A DNA stretch of 64,000 bases. Source: Fischerella muscicola PCC 7414 (lineage in GTDB: Bacteria; Cyanobacteriota; Cyanobacteriia; Cyanobacteriales; Nostocaceae). The stretch lies in assembly GCF_000317205.1 (NCBI RefSeq), contig NZ_AJLK01000004.1:1-64000 (forward strand). The letters are read 5' to 3'. Of the stretch, positions 52,352-60,483 are shown piece after piece; the stretch's first letter is position 1; each line of letters starts with the position of its first letter. Made by a program: the position numbers and the translations under genes. Below the pieces are notes generated by a model that had not been told where the DNA came from, did no database searches, and saw only the letters and a program-made list of their open reading frames with translations.

Positions 52352-54604
52352 TTATGGTGTAGAAGTTGGTTCTGGTGTAGGTGGGGGTGTCTCGTCAGGT
52401 GTAGGGGTATCGGTTGGTGTAGGTGGGGGTGTCTCGTCAGGTGTGGGGGTATCGGTTGGTGTAGGTGATGGGGTGGGAGTAGGATTTTCTACATTTAAAG
52501 TTAGTTGATATGAAAGGGGCTGGGAAGTGCGTGACACAACAACAAACTCGTAAAATCCGCTTTCTGGCAGTTCCCCAGACCACGATCGCTTTTTAGAATC
52601 TTCCAAAAACAGATACTTCCCGGTGGGCGAATAAATTGACCACAGAATTTGCGGATTTGCTGCTAAGTTCACTTCCATTAACTGATTCTGGCGCAGGTCG
52701 GCGATGAAAACTTTGCCTGCTGAACTTTTAAGGTTGCCGCTAACGGTTTTGGTAGTCGTATTAGGATCAAAATTAATCTTTTGGAAAGCACTTCTAGCCA
52801 GAATAGCGCTGAGTTTATCAGCAACAAAAGCGTGCCAAACTTGTCCGATGGGCTGATCGATAAAATTCTTGCGTTCTTGTTCTGGAAATTGCTGGAAGAA
52901 TGCTGCATCTCCTAAATCATATAAAGCACGGCTAGATACATTGAGTTTGTTAACTTCGACTTTCCAGCGATCGCGATCGCCTCCTCCGTAAGTGCCTAGT
53001 TTTTGTCTGCTTTCTGAACTCAACACAGTTAGTTTTTGCAATAACTGTTCAGCTGTTTTGTCCCACTGCGCCCGTAATTGTGCATCTGCTGCTTCGTCTG
53101 TGAGGCTACGTCGTTCCAAACTAGGGTTGTTCTCCCAAAATACTTGATTTACCAAGCTCAAATAAAAGTTTTCATCAATACCTAAACGCTGACGGCGATC
53201 GCGTAATCTTTCTTTGCGCGCCCGTTCTTCTGGTGAATATTTGGCGAGGGGAGCAAGGGGTTGCTGGGTGGGGCTGAATGTTGGTGTTGGCTGTGATGTA
53301 GAACCGTCTGAACCATCATCAAAACGCGATGAAAGCAAAGTGTTTGCTCCCCACACGGCGACAACAGCAGATGTTGTTAGTAATAAAAATACCAAGATGA
53401 TTTTCTCGGGTGTCCACCAGGTGGGAGATGGGGAGGTGGGGGGATGGGGAGGTGGGGAGGTGGGGAGAGTGTGTAGACGCGCAAGCGGCTTCCCGTAGGG
53501 TGGAGTAGGGGAAGTGGGGGAGTGGGGGGAGGAGGGGGCAACGGCGAGGGTTGCGGTGGTGGGTGGATTGGGGACGGGGGCTGGGGAAGGATTGAGGGCT
53601 TGTAGGACTTCGCGGGCACTTTGATAGCGTTGTTGGGGAACTGGGGAGAGCATTTTATCTAACACTGCTCCCAAAGTGGGACTAAGGTTAATTTCTCGTC
53701 GCCACTGCCAAGCAAGGGTGTAGTCATCAATTAGTTCTGATGGTTGTTTACCTGTCAACAACACCAATGCTGTTGCTGCTAAAGCATAGAGGTCGCTATG
53801 AGGTTCAACCAACCCTGTTTGCATCTGTTCTGGGGGAGCATATCCAAATTTCCCGAGTAAGGTAGCTGGTGGTGTCACAGCACCCGCGTTTGGTTGGTAA
53901 TATTGGGAGACAACAACTGCTGCTACTTGTTTGACACCGCCAAAATCTATCAGGACTGGTAATCCCTCCTCAGTTCCGCCTGAGTAAGGATTTAACCCCC
54001 CCTGAGTTCCCGCTTGGTAAGGGAGGGTTTGGGTGGGTTTGCGAAGCATCAAGTTGTCTGGAGAGATATCGCGGTGAATGACTCCTAGTGAGTGGATATA
54101 CTCTAATACTGGTAAAATTTGTAGCAATAGTTGAATGACTTCTGATTCTGTGAAGCGTAAACCTTTTTTGAGGCGTTCATCTAGTAGCGAACGATAGGTT
54201 TGTCCTTCTACATAGTCCTGCACTAAAAATAAGTACTCTTTACCGTCAAAATTACTGCGAAACAGTTCGCGAAAACGCGGAATTTGAGGATGTTGCAGCT
54301 TGTAGAGAACAGTAGCTTCTCTTTGAAACAGTTCTTCTGCTTTTTTTAAAACGTAGGCAGTTTGGACTTGGGGAGAAAATTCTTTTAAAACACAGAGTTC
54401 TCGGAAGCGGTTAATATCTTCAGCTAAATAAGTACGTCCAAACCCTCCTTGACCAAGTTGACGCACAATTAAATAGCGATCGCCCAAAGTTTGTCCCGGT
54501 TGGATACCCCCAATAGCAGCATCCAACTTTTCGCCGCAATGTAAACAAAAGCGGCAACCAGGCGGATTTTCATGTCCTTTGGAGCAATAAACGTTCATGG
54601 TCAT
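52352..54604 (-). CDS. Zinc-ribbon Ser/Thr protein kinase with membrane span and Pro/Thr-repeat tail
   Basis: A 750-residue Hanks-type kinase. N-terminal four-Cys ribbon (YCSKGHENPPGCRFCLHCGE), then kinase domain (about 42-340): Gly loop LGQGGFGRTYLAED, Lys in CVLKEF, catalytic loop VIHRDISPDNLML, DFG in LIDFGGVKQ, APE-type YAPPEQM. Next a Pro/Ser/Thr-rich linker with repeat-derived PPYGKPLARLHTLPTSP, one membrane span near residue 405-425 (IILVFLLLTTSAVVAVWGA), an extracytoplasmic domain of about 300 residues, and a C-terminal tandem repeat (TPTPDETPPPTPTD type, 52352-52480). It should phosphorylate proteins in response to envelope signals. It is downstream of a paralogous kinase in the same direction, across three 72-bp tandem repeats. 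ATG at 54598 is an alternative start. Confidence 0.92.
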   Translation of the reverse strand: MTMNVYCSKGHENPPGCRFCLHCGEKLDAAIGGIQPGQTLGDRYLIVRQLGQGGFGRTYLAEDINRFRELCVLKEFSPQVQTAYVLKKAEELFQREATVLYKLQHPQIPRFRELFRSNFDGKEYLFLVQDYVEGQTYRSLLDERLKKGLRFTESEVIQLLLQILPVLEYIHSLGVIHRDISPDNLMLRKPTQTLPYQAGTQGGLNPYSGGTEEGLPVLIDFGGVKQVAAVVVSQYYQPNAGAVTPPATLLGKFGYAPPEQMQTGLVEPHSDLYALAATALVLLTGKQPSELIDDYTLAWQWRREINLSPTLGAVLDKMLSPVPQQRYQSAREVLQALNPSPAPVPNPPTTATLAVAPSSPHSPTSPTPPYGKPLARLHTLPTSPPPHPPTSPSPTWWTPEKIILVFLLLTTSAVVAVWGANTLLSSRFDDGSDGSTSQPTPTFSPTQQPLAPLAKYSPEERARKERLRDRRQRLGIDENFYLSLVNQVFWENNPSLERRSLTDEAADAQLRAQWDKTAEQLLQKLTVLSSESRQKLGTYGGGDRDRWKVEVNKLNVSSRALYDLGDAAFFQQFPEQERKNFIDQPIGQVWHAFVADKLSAILARSAFQKINFDPNTTTKTVSGNLKSSAGKVFIADLRQNQLMEVNLAANPQILWSIYSPTGKYLFLEDSKKRSWSGELPESGFYEFVVVSRTSQPLSYQLTLNVENPTPTPSPTPTDTPTPDETPPPTPTDTPTPDETPPPTPEPTSTP

Positions 54605-54612
54605 TTGTCATT

Positions 54613-54830
54613 TTTTGTTGTCAGTTGTTAGTTGTTAGTTGTTTGGGGTTTTCCAACCAACAACCAACCACCAACAAAGAACTTTTGTGTTGTCAGTTGT
54701 TAGTTGTTAGTTGTTTGGGGTTTTCCAACCAACAACCAACCACCAACAAAGAACTTTTGTGTTGTCAGTTGTTAGTTGTTAGTTGTTTGGGGTTTTCCAA
54801 CCAACAACCAACCACCAACAAAGAACTAAT
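54613..54830. repeat. Three 72-bp tandem repeats between two kinase genes
   Basis: Three almost identical 72-bp units (GTTGTCAGTTGTTAGTTGTT...GGGGTTTTCC...CAACCAACCACCAACAAAGA) fill the gap. Each unit is itself an inverted repeat that could form a hairpin. A 72-codon plus-strand ORF across them (24-codon period) is a by-product. Confidence 0.9.
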
Positions 54831-56535
54831 TTGTAGATTCTAGTTTACTTACTTGATCGGCTGCGATCGCGTACCATATCTGACCAAATGTATTCTCATC
54901 CAGTTTCGCATTTCTACGGCGTTGTCCCGGAAATAATAGGTCAAATTTTCGATTTGTTTCTGTCTGGAGTTGTTCGATTGTATAGTCTCCGAACTCTCCG
55001 GCTTGGGCCTGCTGCTGCCAAGTTCGTAAATTTCGTCGGCTATAGCTTCCTAATTGACGACGGGCGTTGGTACTAAGTTTAGCTTGTTCTATTTTTTTTA
55101 ATAGATCCTCTGCTGTAGAGTACCACTCTTGACGCAAAGCTTCATCTTTGGAGTCAGAGGTGAGGGAACGTCCTACAAGCTCTGGATTGTTAGTATAAAA
55201 AATTTGATCGACTGTTTGAATAAAAAACCCTTCGGGAATTTGTAGTTGGGTACGGCGATCTAAAATTTGGCTGATGCGGGTTCCTTCTTTGTTACTAGAG
55301 TCCCCCACTGGTTTAGTAGGAGAATCGGAACCATCAGGTAATTTAGGGAGAGTAATCGTAGGAATAGTAATTGATGATACGCCTTGAATGACAGCACTGA
55401 CTAGCGCCCAAGAACCGACAAAAGTCAAAGCAACTACAGTTGTGCCGATCATACTCATGGCGAAAGGACGCAGCCAAACGGGCATAGGCAGGCTTTGGGC
55501 GATCGCTTGGGTTTTGTTGTGGAATCTCGTAGCTAGCGCTTTGACACCTTTTCGCCCTGGTGCAACCACTATTGTTTTGAGTTTGGTGATGTGGGGATTG
55601 GCAGCTGGGATAGGGACGGGCGATTTCAAATCTTGTAGGGCTTGATTGGCGTTTTGATAGCGATCGCTTGGTTTATAAGCCAGCATTTTTTTTAACACAG
55701 CTTCTAGCTTGGCACTGACTTTGATTTCCTTTCCCCAGTACCAATTACCCTGATAGCTGTCATAAAGTTTTTGTGGTTCTTTTCCCGTCAGTAATACTAG
55801 TGCTGTTACTGCTAATGAGTACAAATCGCTGCTAGGAAAAGCTTTTCCCTGCCGTAGCTGTTCTTCTGGTGCATATCCTTTTTTACCTAAAATTGTGCGG
55901 ATACCACCCATTTGGGTAAACCAAAAACCTTGAGACGCTGGTAATTGTTTGACACCACCAAAATCAATTAATACTGGCAGTTGATCAGAACGTCGGCAAA
56001 TCAAATTATCGGGAGAAATATCACGATGAACTACATTTTGTGAGTGAATATAGGACAGCACAGGTAAAATTTGTTGTAGGAGTGTGATTACTTCCTCTTC
56101 GTTAAAACATTGTCCTTTGGCAAGACGTTCTTCTAGCAAGTCTAAGTAATTTTCACCCTCCACATAATCTTGCACCAAAAAGAAAAAATCATGATTGCCG
56201 ATTTTGGCTTGTAATGAAGCGTGAAAGCGGGGAATTTGCGAATGCTGGAGTTTTTTTAATACACTCGCTTCGCGCTCAAATAATTCTTTAGCTTTTTTTA
56301 AATCTTGTTCTTCTTCTACTTGTGGAGCAAATTCTTTCAGCACACACGTTTTAGCAGTTTGTTTTCTATCCTCCGCCAAATAAGTGCGTCCAAAACCCCC
56401 TTGTCCAAGTAACTTGATAATTTTATAACGATTAGCAATAATTTCTCCCTGATGAATAGGCAAAGGTTCACCACACTGAGTACAAAAACGGTTACTCCTA
56501 TTATTGGCGTGTTGTTTACTGCAATAGACTTGCAT
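54826..56535 (-). CDS. Zinc-ribbon Ser/Thr protein kinase with one membrane span
   Basis: A 569-residue Hanks-type kinase, paralogue of the one at 52352-54604. Start at ATG 56535 (MQVYCSKQHANNRSNRFCTQ, four-Cys ribbon). The frame runs open to 56667, but that extension is repeat translation. Kinase motifs: LLGQGGFGRTYLAED, CVLKEF, VVHRDISPDNLIC, LIDFGGVKQ, YAPEEQL. A membrane span lies near residues 360-385 (MSMIGTTVVALTFVGSWALV), followed by an extracytoplasmic domain of about 170 residues similar to the C-terminal domain of its paralogue (LDRRTQLQIPEGFFIQTVDQ; FGQIWYAIAADQV). No Pro/Thr tail. Tandem kinases with the same sensor domain suggest duplication. Confidence 0.92.
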   Translation of the reverse strand: MQVYCSKQHANNRSNRFCTQCGEPLPIHQGEIIANRYKIIKLLGQGGFGRTYLAEDRKQTAKTCVLKEFAPQVEEEQDLKKAKELFEREASVLKKLQHSQIPRFHASLQAKIGNHDFFFLVQDYVEGENYLDLLEERLAKGQCFNEEEVITLLQQILPVLSYIHSQNVVHRDISPDNLICRRSDQLPVLIDFGGVKQLPASQGFWFTQMGGIRTILGKKGYAPEEQLRQGKAFPSSDLYSLAVTALVLLTGKEPQKLYDSYQGNWYWGKEIKVSAKLEAVLKKMLAYKPSDRYQNANQALQDLKSPVPIPAANPHITKLKTIVVAPGRKGVKALATRFHNKTQAIAQSLPMPVWLRPFAMSMIGTTVVALTFVGSWALVSAVIQGVSSITIPTITLPKLPDGSDSPTKPVGDSSNKEGTRISQILDRRTQLQIPEGFFIQTVDQIFYTNNPELVGRSLTSDSKDEALRQEWYSTAEDLLKKIEQAKLSTNARRQLGSYSRRNLRTWQQQAQAGEFGDYTIEQLQTETNRKFDLLFPGQRRRNAKLDENTFGQIWYAIAADQVSKLESTN

Positions 56536-56761
56536 GGTGCTGAAGAATTGGTAAAGGGTTTTATTATTAGCTACAACAAGGATAGCCGTGATTACGGAGG
56601 GAACTGGGGAACTCGTAGGGGCAATGGGGACAAGGAAGACACGGGGAACAAGAGAGAAAACAAACAACTAACAACTAACTGCTATTGTTACAGACGCAAT
56701 GTTCCTCGCGTCTCTACCTACTAACCACCAACAACCAACAACCAACAACCAACAAAATATT

Positions 56762-58270
56762 ATGAATACTGAATCACAACGGCAACGAGCAGTTAGCGTA
56801 TATGCAGATTTTTTACATACTCCTTTAGATACACTTGTACAACAGCATCTCAACACTGATGGCGAATCTAGGGTTTTGTCATTATTTCATGATGTAGCTA
56901 CTAGTGTACCTGCATATAAAAATTTCTTAGCAGAACAAGCAATAAATCCTGATTCCATCCAAAATTTTACAGATTTCCAAACCCTGCCGTTGATTACCAA
57001 AGAAAATTATTTACTGCGTCACCCATTAGCAAACTTATGCCGCTACGGACAGCTTTCTAGCTGTGACATGATTGCTGTTTCTTCAGGTTCAACGGGAAAA
57101 CCAACATTTTGGCCGCGTTTCTTCACAGATGAATTGCAAATTGCCACCCGCTTTGAACAGATATTTCACGATAGTTTTGCTGCTGACACTAGACGCACCC
57201 TTGCTGTGATTTGTTTCACTTTGGGAACTTGGGTAGGTGGAATGTACACTACCAATTGCTGTCGCTATCTTGCCAGTAAAGGTTATCCAATTACGGTAAT
57301 TACCCCAGGTAATAATAAGGAAGAAATTCTTCGGGTAGTACAGGCACTTGGTAGTGCTTTTGATCAAGTTGTGCTATTGGGATATCCACCTTTTCTGAAA
57401 GATGTGATTGATACTGGTATTGTCCGTGGGATCGAGTGGCAGCAGTATCAAGTTAAATTGGTGATGGCGGGAGAAGTATTTAGTGAGGAATGGCGCAGTT
57501 TGGTAGGAGAAAGGGTTGGTTTTCAACATCTTTGCTATGACTCTGCATCACTCTACGGCACAGCAGATGCAGGTGTATTAGGCAACGAAACACCTTTAAG
57601 TGTCTGTATTCGTCGTTTTTTAGCAGCAAATCCAGAAGCAGCGAGGACTTTGTTTGGAGAATCCCGTTTACCTACCCTTGTACAGTATGACCCAATCACT
57701 CGGTTTTTTGAAGTCAAAGAAGGAGCATTAGTGTTTTCTGGAGATAACGGTATCCCCTTAGTGCGTTACAACATTTTGGATACTGGCGGCATAATTACTT
57801 ACGATGCCATGCTCAAGTTTTTAGCACAGTATAATTTTGACCCAGTAACTGAATTGCAAGCTCATGGTGGCAGGGGTGTGCGTCCTTTGCCTTTTGTTTA
57901 CGTTTTCGGACGCTCTAACTTTACAGTTTCCTACTTTGGTGCAAATATTTACCCAGAAAATGTGACTGTGGGATTAGAACAGCCCGAAATTAGAGATTGG
58001 GTGACGGGTAAATTTGTCATGCAGGTAAAAGAAGATGCAGACAAGAATCGATATTTATCTGTGGTTGTAGAATTAGCACCAGGAGAAGAAGCAAGCGACG
58101 CAAGAACGCAAGTTATAGCAGCCTCGATTCTCACCCAACTTTTGCGCCTCAACAGTGAATTTGCTAACTACGTTCCCCCAGAGTACCAAACGCCACAAAT
58201 TACACTAACGCCAACAGGCGATCCAGAGTATTTTCCGGTGGGGGTGAAGCATCGGTATACACGTAAGTAG
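56762..58270 (+). CDS. Phenylacetate-CoA ligase-like (PaaK) adenylate-forming enzyme
   Basis: A 502-residue member of the ANL superfamily, PaaK-like branch, which activates a carboxylic acid as an acyl-adenylate and usually transfers it to CoA. The ATP-binding P-loop-like motif is VSSGSTGKPTFW (about 103-114); other blocks are LCYDSASLYGTADAGVLG (about 258-275), LVRYNILDTGGII (about 335) and YVFGRSNFTVSYFGANIYPE (about 378-397). A full-length C-terminal domain is present. The ATG at 56762 is chosen; an in-frame ATG at 56699 lies in a repeat. Divergent from the kinase genes and with no pathway partners beside it, so the acid substrate is unknown. Confidence 0.85.
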   Translation: MNTESQRQRAVSVYADFLHTPLDTLVQQHLNTDGESRVLSLFHDVATSVPAYKNFLAEQAINPDSIQNFTDFQTLPLITKENYLLRHPLANLCRYGQLSSCDMIAVSSGSTGKPTFWPRFFTDELQIATRFEQIFHDSFAADTRRTLAVICFTLGTWVGGMYTTNCCRYLASKGYPITVITPGNNKEEILRVVQALGSAFDQVVLLGYPPFLKDVIDTGIVRGIEWQQYQVKLVMAGEVFSEEWRSLVGERVGFQHLCYDSASLYGTADAGVLGNETPLSVCIRRFLAANPEAARTLFGESRLPTLVQYDPITRFFEVKEGALVFSGDNGIPLVRYNILDTGGIITYDAMLKFLAQYNFDPVTELQAHGGRGVRPLPFVYVFGRSNFTVSYFGANIYPENVTVGLEQPEIRDWVTGKFVMQVKEDADKNRYLSVVVELAPGEEASDARTQVIAASILTQLLRLNSEFANYVPPEYQTPQITLTPTGDPEYFPVGVKHRYTRK

Positions 58271-58404
58271 TTGGTTGTTGGTTGTTGGTTGTTAGTGGTT
58301 AGTAGTTGTTTAACACTTACTCCTCACACCCCACCCTTACCGGAAGCCTATGAGCGCGTCTACACACTCCCCACACTCCCCACACTCCCTATCACCCCAC
58401 CTCA

Positions 58405-58854
58405 CTATTGAGGAGCTTGTAGTATTTGTACATGATTTTTATAAACAAACCAGGGGCCAGTACTAGCATTTTCCTGATTTCGGCAACCACGGGGATTCTG
58501 TAAAGTTACTTCCCAGTAATCTTGGGGATACTCGATGTTACCGAAATAAATAGAGTTGGTGTTACGCTCTCGAATTGGTTGCAGACCTACTGGATTTCGG
58601 TATGATGAGATCGTAATTTCATCATTGAGTTCAACGCGGCACCTCTGTAGGTTTGATGTAATTTGCGGTGATTGCCTAAACCAGTTCACCCGTCTTTTGA
58701 AATAAGTACCTGCGGGTTCTGTTACTCGTATAAAAGTTCTAGAATTGGTTTGGGAATATACGGTGTCGGAGTTTATTACACCCAATATTCCACACGCTAC
58801 GCCAACACATAAAAGAAATCTTTGGAGATACAACCTAGTATTACGAATATTCAT
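58405..58854 (-). CDS. Small secreted protein, unknown function
   Basis: A 149-residue product with a signal peptide (MNIRNTRLYLQRFLLCVGVA, core to GILGVINS, likely cleavage near VYSQ). The mature part is about 115 residues with two Cys (QRCRVELNDE; NPRGCRNQEN). I do not recognise a family. The ATG at 58854 is preferred over an in-frame TTG at 58866. The gene faces the PaaK-like gene tail-to-tail, with repeat sequence between. Confidence 0.65.
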   Translation of the reverse strand: MNIRNTRLYLQRFLLCVGVACGILGVINSDTVYSQTNSRTFIRVTEPAGTYFKRRVNWFRQSPQITSNLQRCRVELNDEITISSYRNPVGLQPIRERNTNSIYFGNIEYPQDYWEVTLQNPRGCRNQENASTGPWFVYKNHVQILQAPQ

Positions 58855-59284
58855 GGTTTTCCGCAATATAATTACTGAGGTTAAATAAGTTACTTAGTAA
58901 ATATTTTATACTGCTCATTTCACTAGCCAATACTTTTGATATACTTAACTGCTTAGCAGCGAATGCCAGGGTTCAGGAGTAATAGGCAGCACAGTAGCTC
59001 TGAAAATTTTCCATTGTCATCATTAATCGAAGGAAATATTGTATTAAAAATTTAGCGATCGCTTTTTTATCGTTCCACTATCTGATGATATAAAATTTGT
59101 TTTTTGCCAATGATCACTTAAGTAGTATGCAAATAACCCCTCAGAGGCTGTATGAGTATTGGGTTTGCAACCAAGTCACAACCCTGTGTGCTTACGGAGG
59201 GTGCTAAGAGCGGGAGTAGGGTGTCTGTCACAAAAATTTTTTGAATAGTACTTGACTACATAAGTTCTGACTCTTTGCAAGAGG
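58855..59284. other. 430-bp intergenic sequence, no gene seen
   Basis: AT-rich sequence with one HIP1 site (59056). It ends in the AGATCCCCGACTT hairpin. A G-rich patch at 59195-59225 (CTTACGGAGGGTGCTAAGAG) could be a ribosome-binding site, but no ORF follows. Confidence 0.4.
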
Positions 59285-59321
59285 CAAGATCCCCGACTTT
59301 TTAAAAAAGTCGGGGATCTTG
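59285..59321. repeat. Perfect CAAGATCCCCGACTT palindrome
   Basis: CAAGATCCCCGACTTTTT and AAAAAGTCGGGGATCTTG form an essentially perfect stem; member of the dispersed hairpin family (see 5664, 22806, 59894). Confidence 0.85.
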
Positions 59322-59382
59322 CAGCACATTCAAATTAATGTGGTGGACTAATAGGTATTAAGTGCTAAGTGCATTACACATG

Positions 59383-59545
59383 GCTTGACATCTCCCCCGG
59401 TTGAAACACGGGGGATTCTAAACTGATGTTGCTACGGGGTCTTTTAGACCCACTCCGCAACGTTTACGATATGATTTGGATAATCCCTTAAACAAATCAA
59501 CTCGTCTTGGGAGTGTCAAGGCTCCCCTACCCAACTTGGCTAGAT
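59383..59545 (-). ncRNA. Orphan IS200/IS605 right-end / omega-RNA-like structured sequence
   Basis: Read on the minus strand this region folds into three successive stems. The first is GGGAG-CCTTGACA-CTCCC (59526-59509). The second is GTTGC-GGAGT-GGGTCT-AAA-AGACCC-CGTA-GCAAC (59461-59428). The third is TCCCCCG-TGTTTCAA-C-CGGGGGA (59416-59392), ending in GATGTCAAG. The last hairpin with its GATGTCAAG flank matches what I remember of right ends of cyanobacterial IS200/IS605 elements, whose transcripts act as guide RNAs (omega RNA) for TnpB. No tnpA or tnpB frame lies within 1 kb on either side. It could be a solo end, a PATE-type non-autonomous element or a domesticated guide RNA. Confidence 0.55.
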
Positions 59546-59893
59546 TTAAACCTATTTAATGTAAATATCAGTGTTATTACTGTGTTAATTGTATATTTAT
59601 GCGTATACAAATGAAGAGAGATATACAGTAAGAGCGTTAGCCTGAAAACTAAGGAGGTTAGATGTGACTAAGGTTTTACACTTAGTTTATATTCCCTCCT
59701 TATTTCTATTTTTATGTAAAAAATAATTAGACACAAAAGATAATTAGGTAGTCAATCAACAAAGTCTAGGATAGCTAATAACTTATACCAGGGGTCGTGT
59801 AGCAAAAAATTTTTGACGTTCTGATTTTTGGAATGACTGTAATCAATTTGGATAGTTGGTAGTACTTCACCATGTTGATTTTAATAGGTTGAC
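59546..59893. other. 348-bp intergenic sequence
   Basis: AT-rich. Contains CTAAGGAGGTTAGATGTGACTAAGG at 59650-59675 (a strong Shine-Dalgarno-like AAGGAGGT and a short ATG frame ending at once, ATGTGA). It may be the left part of the IS200/IS605-derived element. No gene called. Confidence 0.4.
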
Positions 59894-59927
59894 CAGATCC
59901 TCGACTTTTAAAAAAGTCGGGGATCTG
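59894..59927. repeat. CAGATCCTCGACTT / AAGTCGGGGATCTG hairpin
   Basis: Fourth copy of the dispersed hairpin in this window, with one arm mismatch (CCTCG vs CGGGG). Confidence 0.8.
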
Positions 59928-60112
59928 ACCCTTCGCAAAGAGTTAAAACTAAAGTAAAGTTTAGTTTCATACTTGATTCACCTATCTTCAGCAGTGATAA
60001 ATTAATAATTGAAGCTGTAAAGCTTCCCTGGCAGACAACAACAGCCTTGAGTTCAAAAGTTCAACTTAGTTAAGAGGTAAAAAACGCTGTTTAACCATCT
60101 GTCTCGTCAAGT

Positions 60113-60282
60113 AACAACAACACCCAAAGCGAAAACTGACATTTCCTCAAAGTAGTAAATAGAGGGTCATGTAACTGGTTTGATTTGCACAGCGCGTGTG
60201 TAGTTATTATTCAGTTCAACCCTGATTAGTATCACTAAAGTGAGGAAATAACTCAGCTAGTAGAAGTTTGGGTGTTGTTGTT
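60113..60282. repeat. 170-bp nested inverted repeat (MITE or structured RNA candidate)
   Basis: The outer arms are a perfect 16-bp inverted repeat: AACAACAACACCCAAA (60113-60128) and TTTGGGTGTTGTTGTT (60267-60282). An inner 9-bp pair, ATTTCCTCA (about 60149) and TGAGGAAAT (about 60241), nests inside. No ORF is inside. It lies about 90 nt upstream of the 35-residue membrane protein gene. Confidence 0.6.
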
Positions 60283-60369
60283 TTGAGAAGATAGACGATC
60301 GCATCCGCAGCAAGATTAGGTAATCTAAGAATTGTGACTTAATCAGTGCTAGCAATTACTCCTCATCAT

Positions 60370-60477
60370 ATGAATCATGACTTTGTGCTTTTCCTGATTG
60401 GTGTGGGTGTACTCGTTGTATATCTTATCTTCTCAGCCATGACTGAAATGGGAACTAAGCTTCCTTGGAAGAAGTAA
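60370..60477 (+). CDS. 35-residue single-span membrane protein
   Basis: ATG at 60370, TAA at 60475-60477. The product begins MNHDFVLFLIGVGVLVVYLI and ends with a polar basic tail (SAMTEMGTKLPWKK). One hydrophobic span of about 18 residues with a short acidic N-terminus predicts a single-pass protein with the tail in the cytoplasm. Cyanobacteria have many such small subunits of photosynthetic, NDH-1 or ATP-synthase complexes, but I cannot match this one to a named family. No strong Shine-Dalgarno is seen. The gene ends 6 nt before the stop codon of the convergent MFS gene. Confidence 0.55.
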   Translation: MNHDFVLFLIGVGVLVVYLIFSAMTEMGTKLPWKK

Positions 60478-60483
60478 ATCGCA

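Noticed and set aside
54625-54843. 72-codon ORF with three identical 24-residue units
   Set aside because: Translation of three 72-bp tandem intergenic repeats; frame stays open only because 72 is divisible by three.
59650-59675. Gene start at AAGGAGGT...ATG
   Set aside because: The ATG is followed immediately by TGA in frame; no longer frame opens from it.
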